From: Doryteuthis pealeii
Lineage: Eukaryota > Mollusca > Cephalopoda > Myopsida > Loliginidae
Direction of reading: 5' to 3'
Assembly (NCBI GenBank): GCA_023376005.1
Contig: CM042156.1
Span: 39,619,628 to 39,683,627 of the forward strand
Length of the DNA: 64,000 nt
Within the stretch, counting starts at the first letter, position 1. The number at the start of each line of letters is the position of its first letter. The notes under the pieces were generated by a model that saw only the letters and a list, made by a program, of their open reading frames with translations, was not told the origin of the DNA and searched no databases. Position numbers and translations under genes: made by a program. Below, in pieces: positions 22,191 through 31,469 of this stretch.

Positions 22191-24527
22191 CTGAGATGGT
22201 GCAATTATTTTTTAATCATTAATGCCTATTTATAGCAGCCGCCTTTTTGAACTTGCACACATGTACACATCTGGCTTTCAGGAGAAGATAGGAATGTGGC
22301 ATCTTCCTTAGCTATGTTATTGTCTTTGGAGGAACACAGTAAAACAAGAAAGCCCTGCACTTGGGTCCTCCTTGTTAAACTGGCCATATGTCATATACTA
22401 CAGTCAAGGACATGTTAATTACTTATTATAGCAGCAATCTTTAAAGAATCTATTATCACTTATGGTGAGTAGAAACCATTCAAAGACAGTTTGGAATTTA
22501 ATGTATTAGTGTTATCAGAATTTGAAAAACAAAAAGTTTATCCTAAAAAAAAAAACCCGAAAAGCACCTCTGGAATTTAATCTAGATAATGCTCGTTAAC
22601 CATATTAAAGTTATCAACTTCAGTGATCTATTAATTCTCAAACTACTAAGCTCTTTTAAATCTTCATTATATATGTGATCATTTTGCTGTCCTGGTTGAT
22701 CAAAAGATATTAACGTTTATACTACTGCTGGCAAAAATCATGGAATTAGTACACTTAGAAAATGTTCCCTTAGATTTTTGTTTTATTTCTCTATAAATAA
22801 TCTAAGACCAGATAAGATGCTAAGCATTTTTCTTTATTGGCTTAAAAATTCTGGCTTCATGAAATATTCTTTAAACAAACTAGATTTAATTATTTAAATT
22901 AATGGTATAATTTTTTTCCAAGACATTCAGAGGAAACAAATATTGAATTCTTGTAATTTGCATTCCTAAAATAAATACCAGCAGAAACCTAGATATGCAA
23001 ATCTGTTTACAGTTAAAAGACAGTTCTTGCAGACCTCAGGAAGAGATTAGGCATACCTAATTCAAAGGAAACATGGCTCCAACAAAAGAACTTTCAATTG
23101 AAACAATGGAAAGGATTGTAAAACTCTTTCAAGAAGGCAATTCATAGTGGAGTGTCAAAAGACATTGGTTGTTCCCAGTCAGTTGTGTCTAAAATTTGGT
23201 GCAAATATGAAAGAAATGAGGTGGTTAAAAAAGGAGAATGTATTGGTAGACCATGAAAGCATCAGGATATAAAACTCAAAGCCAAAATGCCTTAAAAATA
23301 GAACATGTACAATAAAATAAATGGGATGAAATATAGGAGTCAATGTTTGTGACAGAATTCTAAGAAGTTGGCTAAATGAAATGTGATTTACATATAGAAA
23401 AGCCAAATTAAAACCAGCACTAACACATACTCACATGCACAGAGAAGAAAATGAGATTATAGTGGGCTAAAGAGAAATAACCATGGTGTGTGGACAATTG
23501 GATGAAAGTGATATTCAGTGATGAATCAAGAATCTGCAGTGGCCAAAGTGATGGTGATGGAACTTTTGTCTGGTGCCGAAATATATAAAGATGATTGCAT
23601 GTAGAAAATAAGTAAATTTCCCAAGTCATTCATAATATTGGGTAGCATGTAATTTAAAGGACATGGGGAGATGTTAATCATCACCTCATTCATTGTACAT
23701 GTGTATATTCAAATCCTGGATAATTTTCTCATTCTCTTGAAAGAAAATTGATTTGGTGATGAATTCCTTTTTTTTCTGAATGATAATGTATCTTGTCATT
23801 GAGGAAAGGGTGTTAAAGCCTTTTTCTTCATGAAAGGTATATAAAATCAATGACATATCCAGTGAACAGTCTGGATCTAAATCCAATTCAAAATTTATGG
23901 CAAATTTTTTTTTTTCTTTAATAGTCTCTGAGAAGACATCTACTAAAGATGATCTATTAACTGCCATTCGGTGAAAATTTGAAGCACTTTGATAAAGTAT
24001 ATTGCTTTAAACTGGTGAAATTCATGCCTGAAAGAATTAAGGCATCTAAATATTAATTCTAATTTTTTTAATGAATTGCTTAATGTTTTCCTCAATATTG
24101 GGCTGTTCCATATTTTACTCTCTATAGCTTGGATGAAATTCTACCATTAATTTAAATATCGATTTTCAAACATTCAGAGAAATAATTATAATTTAATTAC
24201 TATCGAAATTGTAGTACAATTTATAAATGTAAAAAAAACAAGATGGCGGCAGGGGGAGGTAAGATATACTCAATAGTCTCCCTTGGTATCTCTGAAGCAT
24301 TGAACTTTGTCACTAATACATTTTTTGTGTTTTGTTTTTTTTTAATATTTTTTTTTTTTTTTTTTACCTGCAGCCTTTTTAATTTTTCTGTTTTTTTTTT
24401 TTCTTTTTTTTTTTCTTTCTTTTTTTTTGTTTTTCAGCATATGATCAAGTATAAATATATCCCATTTACCCATGGCAAGGCTGTATATAAAGGGAAAGAA
24501 GACTCTGGCAAGGTCATATCTTCATAG
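7050..24527 (+). CDS. RER1: RER1, Golgi-to-ER retrieval receptor (five exons, lacking the first coding exon)
   Basis: Join of 7050-7154, 9362-9458, 12960-13038, 19059-19194 and 24438-24527. It encodes 168 residues plus TAG; vertebrate RER1 has about 196, so roughly 27 N-terminal residues are missing. Seen: each intron has GT-AG borders with GTAAGT-type donors and the phases agree at every junction. Family signatures are [15 protein letters not shown] (residues 36-50), [16 protein letters not shown] (69-84), RRLPEFKFW (86-94), [12 protein letters not shown] (116-127) and KYIPFTHGK (145-153). Four hydrophobic stretches lie near 17-34, 36-56, 100-118 and 119-134. Known of the family: a multi-pass cis-Golgi membrane protein that returns ER residents and unassembled membrane subunits to the ER by COPI recycling. 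Introns are about 2.2, 3.5, 6.0 and 5.2 kb and full of transposons, but no exon is damaged. Near-certain identification; expression and the first exon are not visible. Confidence 0.96.
7339..7591 (-). mobile_element. tRNA-derived SINE (family S1) with 15-bp target duplication
   Basis: Minus strand: a tRNA-like head with A-box TTAGCTCAGTCGGTAGAG and B-box-like GGTCCTAGTTCGATACC. Then follows a body with GATCTGTGCGGTAAAGTAAG, TCTCCTTGGTCTAGC and GGGGATAGACTCCCTCGC, ending at a TTTACTT tail. It is flanked by identical ATTTGAAACCATATA at 7324-7338 and 7592-7606, a clear target-site duplication. It lies in the first intron downstream of RER1 exon a. Confidence 0.9.
7838..8295 (-). pseudogene. RTE-like LINE, second 3' fragment, more decayed
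   Basis: Minus-strand translation shows shifted pieces of the same tail as at 13.1-13.5 kb: [24 protein letters not shown] and IMDIRAAGM. It ends in the same (ATG)n-like terminal microsatellite at 7838-7856. Several stops and frameshifts make it older than the 13-kb copy. It abuts a SINE on its upstream side (8303-8590). Confidence 0.75.
8303..8590 (-). mobile_element. SINE family S3, antisense copy 1
   Basis: The plus strand reads in reverse order: TTAAGCGGAGTTCAACAGG, CTAGACTGGTTGCC, CCATAGCTGGAGGGAG, ACCTTTCCCAAGG and the B-box complement GGATTTGAACTC. It lies immediately beside an LTR-free LINE fragment in the RER1 intron. Confidence 0.75.
8703..8990 (-). mobile_element. SINE family S3, antisense copy 2
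   Basis: Same block order as the preceding element (GAGCAGGATGTGACACAAGG, CTAGACTGGTTGCCATACC, TTTTCCAAGGGTATT). Two same-orientation copies 110 bases apart suggest independent insertions or a local duplication. Confidence 0.75.
9362..9458 (+). CDS. RER1: RER1 coding exon b (internal, phase 0-1)
   Basis: The acceptor is CCCCAG ending at 9361; the donor is GTAAGT at 9459. It encodes [17 protein letters not shown] and then [15 protein letters not shown], plus the first base of the split Glu codon. This is the second membrane span and the start of the following loop, the best-conserved part of the family. Confidence 0.96.
10314..11820 (+). repeat. Minisatellite in RER1 intron: seven 53-bp then about 24 44-bp units
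   Basis: The core unit is AATTCAAAACAAATAGCTTG + TCCTTATAAATG + AAATATAACTAG (44 bp). The first seven units (to about 10686) carry an extra 9 bp, AAACAAATG. A rearranged unit follows (TCCAAACTAGAAATG), then about 24 near-identical 44-bp units. Every junction creates GAATTC. Occasional units miss one A or are truncated (11521-11535, 11731). Confidence 0.95.
11830..12060 (+). mobile_element. Interspersed repeat, related to 63530-63800
   Basis: Blocks ACTAACTGCACCTCTGCAAA, GATGCTTAAGGACGGAATCC, ATGACATGCAACACCCCACT and TTTGGCCCTTAG resemble GACTGCACCTCGCATAGG, CATGATGCTTAAG, CATACAACACTCCACTTTAG at 63.5-63.8 kb. A related end piece occurs at 55178-55320 (TTTGGCCCTTAGTTGGGC, CCTAGCACCTATATGATTG). 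Confidence 0.55.
12061..12930. other. RER1 intron, no firm feature
   Basis: A 119-codon plus-strand frame (12395-12754) is less AT-biased than its surroundings but has no recognisable motif or splice context in RER1's phase. Treated as non-coding. Confidence 0.4.
12960..13038 (+). CDS. RER1: RER1 coding exon c (internal, phase 1-2)
   Basis: The acceptor is CCGCAG ending at 12959; the donor is GTAAGT at 13039. It encodes (E)[13 protein letters not shown], then [12 protein letters not shown] and a split Trp codon. This is the hydrophilic loop typical of RER1 between membrane spans 2 and 3. An antisense LINE fragment begins less than 100 bases downstream in the intron. Confidence 0.96.
13115..13530 (-). 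pseudogene. RTE-like LINE, 3' fragment of the reverse transcriptase ORF
   Basis: On the minus strand an open frame (13130-13450) contains [41 protein letters not shown] and [12 protein letters not shown]. This is the very common C-terminal tail of endonuclease/reverse-transcriptase ORFs of non-LTR elements. Upstream similarity continues to about 13530 (LYGCTT-like). The 3' end of the element is a (GAT)n-type microsatellite at about 13115-13130, with almost no 3' UTR, as in RTE elements. It is 5'-truncated, antisense to RER1, and begins about 80 bases after RER1 exon c. Confidence 0.85.
13624..14085 (+). mobile_element. Solo LTR, copy 2, in RER1 intron
   Basis: Same family as 5467-5926: it starts TGTTACATAATC, ends GTATACAACA, and carries AATAAA signals near 13861. 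No internal region follows; instead a foldback-family half copy begins about 100 bases downstream. Divergence from copy 1 is substantial, so both are old. Confidence 0.6.
14170..14340 (+). mobile_element. Foldback family F, half copy
   Basis: Contains GGTTCCTGAGTTTGACAAGA, AAGAAGGCCGGAGGGCACAT, CGGCTGAAATGTTGTG and GACGATAAAGATCCAG. Only one arm is clear here; two-armed copies are at 28085, 35715 and 51700. Confidence 0.65.
15312..15408 (+). repeat. CA microsatellite
   Basis: Nearly pure (CA)n with a few AA interruptions; the reverse-strand Cys/Val frame is an artefact. Confidence 0.95.
15409..15545 (+). mobile_element. Small MITE between CA and TA microsatellites
   Basis: AAGGTGTCAAAAAGTATTGA at the left and TCAATACTTTTATGACACAC + CTT at the right are inverted repeats about 135 bp apart. 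The right end abuts TA repeats, fitting TA target choice. Confidence 0.65.
15711..15962 (+). mobile_element. tRNA-derived SINE (family S1)
   Basis: Full-length plus-strand copy: head GGGTTAGCGCAGTTGGTAGA, body with GATCTGTGTGGTAAAGTAA and CTCCTTGGTCTAGCGTTAG, ending GACGACTTTACTTAC. The head has diverged in the anticodon region, so it is not a tRNA gene. Confidence 0.85.
15963..17860. other. RER1 intron, mostly unique AT-rich sequence
   Basis: No repeat ends or coding blocks recognised, apart from a GC-richer stretch at 17226-17520 of unknown origin that probably is another dispersed repeat. Confidence 0.4.
17863..18118 (+). mobile_element. Repeat family S2, copy
   Basis: Same block order as the 6.1-kb copy, including CTGTTAGGGTCCCATCTATG and the tail ending GGTTGATATGCCGTAAAAC. 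Confidence 0.8.
18437..18895 (+). mobile_element. SINE family S5, interrupted by S1
   Basis: The left half has a tRNA-like head (CATAGCATAATGACTAATG, then a TTCAATTCC B-box). The right half resumes with CCCTTGGGAAAGATATGAAA and ends in the tail GGTTGATATGCCATTAAAC. The join agrees with the copy at 21521-21718. Confidence 0.75.
18526..18768 (+). mobile_element. tRNA-derived SINE (family S1) inserted into another SINE
   Basis: Plus-strand copy from GGGTTAGCTCAGTCGGTAGA to GACGACTTTACTTTAC. The flanks 18437-18525 and 18769-18895 are the two halves of a family S5 element that is uninterrupted at 21521-21718, so S1 inserted later. Confidence 0.85.
19059..19194 (+). CDS. RER1: RER1 coding exon d (internal, phase 2-0)
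   Basis: A strong polypyrimidine tract and TTCAG precede 19059; the donor GTAAGT starts at 19195. The exon completes the split Trp and encodes 45 residues, starting [19 protein letters not shown] and ending TITMKRQIK. It covers membrane spans 3 and 4. A reverse-strand ORF of 97 codons over the same region has no family resemblance and is a shadow. Confidence 0.96.
19750..19960 (-). mobile_element. Helitron-like family B, 3' end fragment in RER1 intron
   Basis: On the minus strand TTGAGCTCAATGGGTGACAC, then CTAG at 19753-19750 followed by T, matches the 3' end of the 54.3-kb copy (GAGCTCAATGGGTGACCC). Similarity fades rightwards, so the other boundary is approximate. Confidence 0.5.
19944..20247. 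mobile_element. Palindromic MITE (arms about 135 bp) in RER1 intron
   Basis: Left arm blocks TTGTCGCTTTCCCCCTCTC, TATATGTTAGTTTCTCTGTG and CCCACTTTATTTGTATGTTA are mirrored by TAACATACAAATAAAGTGGG, ACAGAGAATCTAACATACAT and GAGAGGGGAAAGTGACAGG. The loop is about 30 bases near 20085. Confidence 0.8.
20868..21202 (+). mobile_element. Repeat family R, copy in RER1 intron
   Basis: GCTGATAGATACGCGTCCTG, GACGCACAAAAATCTAAAAG, ATTACACAGGATAGGTTACA and AAATCAAAAAGCTATGAGC match the 1.4-kb copy. Confidence 0.75.
21521..21718 (+). mobile_element. SINE family S5, uninterrupted copy
   Basis: Head CATGATGTAGTGGCTAAAAT, GTAGTAAGCAAGTTAAAAC, then CCCTTGGGAAGACC, TTAAATAGTACCACTACTAT and the tail GGCATTAAATAACCCAGG with GGTTGATATGCC. 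Serves as the reference for the split copy at 18.4 kb. Confidence 0.75.
21811..22066 (+). mobile_element. Diverged tRNA-derived SINE related to S1
   Basis: Head TTAAGTTCAGTTGGTATAGG, then TTCAATACC, GTGTGGTAAATTTGGGAGC, CTGGTTTAGCACTAGC and GGGGATAGACTCC. It follows the S1 layout but differs along its length; an older copy or a subfamily. Confidence 0.65.
22721..24060 (+). pseudogene. Degenerate Tc1-type (DD34E) transposon with dead transposase
   Basis: The transposase reading begins at ATG 23073 with [19 protein letters not shown], a Tc1-like helix-turn-helix start, and ends near 24054 after MPERIKA. Catalytic landmarks are VIFSDESR at 23508-23531 (first Asp) and NDNVSCH at 23779-23799 (second Asp). 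[11 protein letters not shown], near 23868-23900, stands where the family has PDLNPIENLW, so the third catalytic residue is Gln instead of Glu. Spacing between the second and third positions is about 34 residues across a frameshift. Several stop codons interrupt the frame. A sequence resembling a Tc1 left terminal repeat (CTGCTGGCAAAAATCATGG) lies near 22725; the right repeat was not found. It sits in the last RER1 intron, about 380 bases before the terminal exon. Confidence 0.85.
24438..24527 (+). CDS. RER1: RER1 terminal coding exon e
   Basis: The acceptor TTTTCAG ends at 24437 after about 100 bases of almost pure T. It encodes [14 protein letters not shown], then [15 protein letters not shown] and a TAG stop at 24525-24527. 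The lysine-rich cytosolic tail is the COPI-facing end of the protein. The ending KVISS differs from vertebrate KAFAS but matches what I remember of molluscan homologues. Confidence 0.96.
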   Translation, partial: HMIKYKYIPFTHGKAVYKGKEDSGKVISS

Positions 24528-25799
24528 CCATCCTATGATAAATGTGTATGTCTGTCTGTATGTGTGTCTGCCTGTATGTGAGCTGTTCTGTAAACAAAAA
24601 GTGTGTGCGTGTGTGTGTGCTGATCATTTTACACCTTCCTTTTCCGTCTCTCATGTTGCTGCTACAACAAAATCAACATCAATAAATACAATTAAGAACA
24701 ATAAGAACAATACCAACCAACCAACCAACCAACTGTATCTCTATTACTTTATCATTACTAATATTACATTACTAATTACTTTATTATTACTAATATAATT
24801 TGACTGAAAGTAGCTTAGTATTCCCTTTCTCGTGTAAGGGAATTGGTCACATGTCCAGCTGATTAAGCAACCGACTGAACTTGTCTTATTTACTTACCAT
24901 CAGTCCCCAAAATACCTGCCTTGTAGCTTGTGTTTGGCTGCATATACATACATACATACATACATACACACATACATACATACATACATACATATGCACT
25001 CTTTCATATTAGTGCTGTTGGGTATAAAGCTTATCTGCCAATGATGGTTTATGTTTTTATAAACATGACTGACCTTAAGCAAGTATGTCTCATACTCTAT
25101 CCTGACTGTGGTTAGTCTATTTGTGTATTTAAAATATTACCCTGGGTTTATTCAGAAATGGTCATCTGGGCACGTTTTTTTTAAAATTATTTGATGCCTG
25201 TTTTGGTCAGTCCAATTACATAGTTGTAAAACCAACAATATCCAGATGGACGTAGTATGCATACAGGACCAGTGTGTAATATCCCCCAAACCCTCTAACT
25301 AGAGGGGAGCCAAGCCTACTTGGGGGCTCTAAAAGGGCAGGTTTCATATATTTTACATGAATACTACTTTATAAAAATTGACATGCAGTAGAGTTGAGGG
25401 CCCTGTATCATAGATTCGGAGGGGGCCAATGAGACCCTAGTGCTGGTCCTGTATGCATATATCTAATAGCACTATCATTTGACTTTTGAAGCCAGATTTG
25501 TTGTGAAGGCAAAAAAAAAAAAAAATAAGTCAACCTTTCATTTCAACTTTGTACACTTGTGGCTCAATTGATTTCATTACTTCAAACAAGTGTTTTAGGA
25601 TGTATATGTGATTGTGTGTGTGTGTATGTGTGTATATTTACCTACATATTTACTTGTATCTATATCTTTGGAAAGAAAAAAAAGACCCAGGCAGGATGCT
25701 ACCTAATTATATCCATAAATATCTATAAAAAAAAACAATAAAAAAAACAAAAACAAACAAAAAGACGTTTTTATCTGGATCCCAATTTGGTCAGTATAG

Positions 25800-25830
<31 letters not shown>

Positions 25831-26600
25831 TCCCCATTACACCTTTCAAAAGAGTAACTGCTTTCTCACTTCTCTTTTGGATAACTTGGGAGTGTCTTTT
25901 AATTAAAAGAAAAAAGAATTAATGCACACGCATACACACACGCACACACACATTTCCTCTCGTTCCAAAATCAAGTCAGTTTGGCTTTACGGGGGCTGAG
26001 AGGGGGTGGGTGGGATGGGAAATAGAAATGATGGTATTCCTAGATTGTCATGTCAATTCTAATTTGCACTTATACCCACTCACATACATGCAGTGCAGGA
26101 GTACAGGCCTAGGATGTATTGCCTACATATATACACCCACACATACAAACTTGAAGTATGCACAGTAAATAAAGAACAATTTTTCAATAATCCAGAAAAA
26201 AAATTAAATGAGTATACAAAAAAAAAATGTTCTAATAAATAACATTGAAAACATTTTGAAGCCTTTTTTTTCCTTATTCCTGTGTTTTGGGAGTTATTTC
26301 AATTTTTTTTTCTGAATTTGCAACACTTCTTTTTTTCCCTCTTTAACAATAATTTCTAGCATTTTTTAAATATGCTGTAAATTTCTTTGATATTAGCAAA
26401 ACATTTTTCCTTGTTTTTTGTTTTAATGCTATTTCTAATTTTGTTAATTTAAGTTGTGGGCATAGATCTTGGAATTTAACCGTTTAGTCTCTTTGGTTTA
26501 AAAGATTAAAACCTTTTCTTTCAAAATTTCTTTCTTTTTTTCAAAATTTTTTTCTTTCAAAATTTCTTTCTACTGAATTATGTTTGAGATAAATTCACAT
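24528..26600 (+). other. Probable RER1 3' untranslated region and flank
   Basis: Downstream of the stop the sequence is low in open frames and rich in simple repeats: (CATA)n near 24945-24995, (CA)n at 25799-25829 and several poly-T runs. Possible poly(A) signals AATAAA occur near 24682 and at 26168-26173, among many AT-rich matches. Which one is used cannot be decided from sequence. A small inverted-repeat element sits at 25255-25460. Confidence 0.4.
25255..25460. mobile_element. Small inverted-repeat element
   Basis: GTATGCATACAGGACCAGTG begins it and AGTGCTGGTCCTGTATGCAT ends it (inverted, 18 bp). The interior is comparatively GC-rich (CCAAGCCTACTTGGGGGCTC). It lies downstream of the RER1 stop. 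Confidence 0.6.
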
Positions 26601-26829
26601 TTTTATGTTTTTTTTTTTTTTTTTTTTTACTCCCATCTCTATTTTTAAAGATTATGCTTTAAAAAAATTATTTTCCAATAATTTATGCTTTTTTTTAATT
26701 AATTACCAAGTTTATCTGTCTAGATTTCAAAAATGTTATTATTTAAACAATTCAGACTGTTGTCCTCATCTTGGTTGTTATACTCAAAATTTTGTCCTCT
26801 GTACCCTTTGTACTTTCTTCAAGATTCCC

Positions 26830-27095
26830 TGAAGGTTACCATTAAACTGCATTTAATGGTGAGGTTCCAATTTTGGAGCTCATTGGAGTGTAGACTAGCC
26901 TATCATTGCCATTACTTCTAAATCCACTCTGACACAGAGTGGTAGTACCTGTTAGGGTCCCATCTATGGGTTAAATAGATTAAAACATGTTTTAAAAATG
27001 TTTTATAAAAAAATTTTTTTTTTTAATTGAATATCCAACTAGAATGAATAAAATAAAAACGTTTCAGCATAAAATATGCCAAGGGTTTACATGCT
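26830..27095 (+). mobile_element. Repeat family S2, diverged copy
   Basis: GATGGTGAGG-type block (TTAATGGTGAGGTTCCA), AGTGGTAGTACCTGTTAGGG and CATCTATGGGTTAAATAGA are recognisable; the tail is decayed (GTTTCAGCATAAAATATGCC). Confidence 0.65.
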
Positions 27096-27953
27096 TACCC
27101 AACCAGTCAACCAACCAACTTGAAGGTTACCAAAAAAGTCCTGAATATGGTTGGAAGTGTACAGTGGCTGAAATGTCCTGAATATAATGACCAAGATTTA
27201 AATGATACTCTGAAATGTGTAAATGATGTAAATAATAAAGTATAGTTTTGAGCATGAGATGATAAAAGTTTTTAGTAATTTTTCAAATTTTTTTTCCCCA
27301 TTCATATTCAGAGTAAAATATGCAAGAATTTTCATTATTTTTCACTTTGCTTCTTAAAGCATGTTCTTTGTGATTTTAAGAAATATACTTTTGATTGACC
27401 AATAAGATATATGTATATATTTTGAAAACTTTTAAAACTTTTTGCTTTGTGTGTGATTGAGTATCTACTTCTTTCTGCAGTTGGCAATATATTACTGTTA
27501 TTTAAAGCATTTATTTCTACAATTTTAAATTAGTTCTATTGACTGAATAGTCTCTTTGATCTGTTCTCCACCCCCCCCACCATATGTTTGCTGTGAGCAT
27601 TTTTTTTAACGCGAATGGAAATGTTTTACTTTATTCTAGCAACATTATTTTATTGCACATTAATATATTATTAAAAGTTATGTTTTCAGAATTTCTTTTT
27701 ATAATAAATATACCTATTTTTTCACTTACCTTTTTTTATTCTTACCTTTTTGAATACCTTCCTATTTTCTCTTTTTTCCGCTTTCTTCCGATTTGTTAAG
27801 TGCAAGTTTGACTTGATTGGTTTAATAACTTATTGCCAAATGATAGTCAGGTGTGCACACATTTTAAGACATTTAGACAAACCCCAAAGAAATTCTCATC
27901 CATGGAGTAGAAATTTCTTGGATTTTCTTTTTAAGTCACTCACTCCAAATGTT

Positions 27954-27956
<3 letters not shown>

Positions 27957-28000
<44 letters not shown>
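27957..28000 (+). repeat. Long poly-T run
   Basis: About 44 consecutive T. Shorter runs of 20-30 occur at many places (22160, 29092, 34930, 35082, 38588, 42590). None is next to a recognisable retrocopy. Confidence 0.9.
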
Positions 28001-28001
<1 letters not shown>

Positions 28002-28084
28002 CTTTCAATTTTTTAACTCCTCTTATACTAGAATATCATTTGTCTGAATTTTTGAGATGAGGCTTGATAATTTGTATTCAGATT

Positions 28085-28310
28085 TTTAGGTCTGTTGTCC
28101 TCATCTCTATTGTTATATACACAACGTTTCAGCCACTGTTCTCTCCAGCCTTCTTTACGTACTTCTTATCAGAATTAGGAGTCTATGCCAAGGGTTCGGT
28201 TTAAAATTCCATGAAGACTCCCAAGTTCAACAAACATCTAAAGAAGGCCAGAGGGCACATTGGCTAAATTGTTGTGTATATAACAATAAAGATGAGGACA
28301 ATGGTCAGAA
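28085..28310. mobile_element. Foldback family F, two-armed copy
   Basis: The left arm (TGTTGTCCTCATCTCTATTG, ACAACGTTTCAGCC, CCAGCCTTCTTTACGTACTT) is mirrored by the right arm (AAAGAAGGCCAGAGGGCACA, AATTGTTGTGTATATAACAA, GATGAGGACAATGGTC). Confidence 0.75.
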
Positions 28311-29086
28311 AAATCTAAATTATACTAGTATATTTTAGAATTTAACATCTTTTTATTTGTATGACATTTTTTTTTTGTATTTATGTCCCACTAATATTGT
28401 CAAATTTACTGTTTGATTGTGTTGGCTGAATACTTTTTTCCTGTGTATGTAATATATACTACTTTGTCCTCATAACATTTGTTACTGTATATATTACAAT
28501 ACCTGCAGTTCAGTTATTTTATATATTGTGTTTGAACACCTTTCACAAAATTGATAGCATTTCAAAGTACAGACTTTTTAAGAACTGGTAGTTATTACTC
28601 AATCAGATATATTCACAATATTGACTTTAAAATGATTAGGGGATATGGTGAAAAGTTGTGTTTTTAATTATTGTTGTCAGATTTAAATATCAGATCAGTA
28701 AACCATGTCAGCTTTTCAAGATGTACTTGAAACTTAAATACCTACTTTAAAGGGAGTTGTTTTTGAGTAAATATTATCTATGCAACCCTATTACTGAGTA
28801 AATATATATGTGCATAATTTTAAGTTATCCAAAAGTTGGTAAAAACAGACAGAGCTTGTTGGGAATACTATTGACCATGTAGTTAAAAAAAAAAAAAAAA
28901 TCAGTATGGTTTTATGCTTTATCTAGTTATAACCCAATTTGATCAGCAATATATGCCTTAATTCCTGACCACTGACAATACTTTTTTTTTTCCTTTCTAA
29001 TATTTAATGAATAATATTCAGATTGCTGAAAATTTTTCAACACAATCTATTGTTCAAAATTCAATGCTTAATCAATTTAAAAAAAA

Positions 29087-29123
<37 letters not shown>

Positions 29124-29211
29124 TTACTGCCAGAAATATTTAGTTTGATAGTGCAGAAAATGACTTAAAATCTAGGACTAACAATAAAATCTGAAACCTA
29201 GACAAGGATGG

Positions 29212-29815
29212 TGATAGGTACATCTGCATATCTGATGCATAAAAATCTAAAAGGACACAGTAAAATTGTATCCATGTGTCCAAGGAATACATCTAGGGAT
29301 GCAATTTTTTGATTAAAAAAAATCCCGATACATTGCACACAATCAACTCTTAACAGTTTAGGGGTGTGAATTTTGCTAATTGGCATAAAGTAGCTTCATT
29401 TAAAGACATTTTTTTAACAGGAAATTGACACTGTCAACATTACCAGAGAATCTCTGGCCTTGCACCTAATACCTGGTATTGTTTGACCCTGCTGTAAATA
29501 CTCATTTTTTTCTTTTCTTTTTGTTTGATTTTTTTAAGATCCCCACCATTTAACGCTATCTGTAATGACAATTGACTGCTTTCTTTAATTGAAGAATGAT
29601 GAGATTTACATTTCAATATTTTTTTTTTTTAGGAAGGGTTACAAGGTAGGGGTTAAACTGTTTTAGTTGTTTCATCAAAGAACTGGAACCCTGCAGCTTA
29701 ACTCTACAATTTATTGAGAAACTTTATTTGGTCCCCATCAAATTTTCTGGGAACCCAATCAAATCAATTCCTTGGGTCCCAGGATTCACTAAATTAAAAA
29801 GCTATCAGCATCACT
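29212..29815 (+). mobile_element. Repeat family R, interrupted copy
   Basis: The first part is 29212-29285 (CACAGTAAAATTGTATCCATG). The second part is about 29555-29815, with GGTTACAAGGTAGGGGTTA and TTAAAAAGCTATCAGC. About 270 bases of AT-rich sequence intervene, with no recognisable ends. Confidence 0.6.
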
Positions 29816-31267
29816 GCCTAGATAAAAATGCAGTTGGAGAAAAAATTAAAATAATCATTGTATTTTCACACTCTCTCTTTTTACTAGAGTTTCCTCTATT
29901 TAATGATTAAAATGAAAGTTTTTATTCTCTTTCTCTGCCTCTGTCTCTCTCTTTCTCAATTTTTTTTCTTTTTCTTTTAAATAAATTCTACCTGTGATAT
30001 TATAGGTTATATATATATTGCTATAATTTATATAAAATTATTTTTTGTACTTTGTGGAAGGTAACAATCTATTTTTGTGCATTAATCACAGTATGAAAAG
30101 AAACACAATTTATTATTTCTAATAGTGGAATTAATATTTATAAAGACTTACCAAAAAGAAAGAAGAAAAAACAAACATTTTAATCTTGTATTAAGAGGAC
30201 CAAATTCACTTTTTGTTTTCTGTTATGGCACATTCAGCTAAAATTGGAATAACTCTCTAATATACATTTTTTGTGTGTATGTATGTTTTAATTGTTTTTT
30301 TTTTTTTTTTAATGTGGTTTCAATTAATACTTTATCTGCTTGAGAAATAGCTGGGCTGTGTAAGTGTGGAGAAGAAAATTTTTTTTTACATAATACACCC
30401 AGCAAATTTTGTATTCTTTACTGTTGCACCTGCTAACTTCATCCTTTCTCTATATATTTTCTTTATTCATTGAAAAAAATATTGGCCCCCATCTACACCC
30501 CTTTTTTTTTTTTCATTTATTTTTGTCTGGCTTAGAAATATTCTTTAGGAACGGGATTTTTTTTTTCTTTCTAAAAACAACTGGAATCTCTAATTTGTGC
30601 TTGTTCATGTAAGACTATATATCCAAAAGGAATATAAATTTTATGTTTGGCAGTACCACCTGATTTTGTAATTACGTTATTGTGCAAAGTACAGCAGGAA
30701 TTCAAATCAGATTAAATCAGTACAGATATTAATACAACCAGCCTCTCTATCTCTCACAAACAAAAAGATACAAATTTTAAGATTTTCAATCAATGAATTT
30801 GTATGCCAAGTTTTTTTCTAAAATCTCTCTGAAAATGTTATATCTACAGGGGGAAAATAACAATTATTCAAAATAAATTTATCAAAAAAAAAAAAATTTA
30901 AGAAACTGTTTATTTAAAAAAAATGGAATAAAAGTCGCTTTTAAATATCACCATTAAAAGCATTTTTTTAAATTTTTAAACACATTTTTTCACATAAACA
31001 ATATCCAAAGTCTAACTCCCTTAGATATGAGTTTAAAAACCTTATGTGAATTAATAAGTAATCTGTGATTTATATCTGTACACCTCACATAATAGAGAAA
31101 ATTGTTACATGTTGACAATCATTTTTGTTCTATTTTAACAGAAACTTATAAACAATGTTATTTAAAGAGAATTACTAAATTCTATTACTAATAAAATTTT
31201 AAATGGACAAGGGAATAATGCAACCCTAAAAATAAGTGTTTTGTTTTACACATATTGTAATTTGCAT

Positions 31268-31465
31268 GTATACCAGGGCGTGTCATTGGGGTGTAAAGAT
31301 TAGCAAGCTAGTCTCGTAGATCCATTTACTACTTTTGAACTAATATCCTTGAGATAGGTATGAACTCCTCATTTCATCAATTATGGGTTAAATAGTACTA
31401 CTACCATTTTTCTACAAGGATTGTTTTGGCATTAAATAACTCAATAAGGTTGATATGCCATTATA
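31268..31465 (+). mobile_element. SINE family S5, copy
   Basis: GGGGTGTAAAGATTAGCAAG head, then TTATGGGTTAAATAGTACTA and the tail TTGGCATTAAATAACTC with GGTTGATATGCCATTA. Confidence 0.65.
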
Positions 31466-31469
31466 CTAA

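Noticed and set aside
29421..29486. AG-bordered open stretch EIDTVNITRESLALHLIPGIV followed by a stop
   Set aside because: No family resemblance; falls inside an interrupted repeat-family R element.
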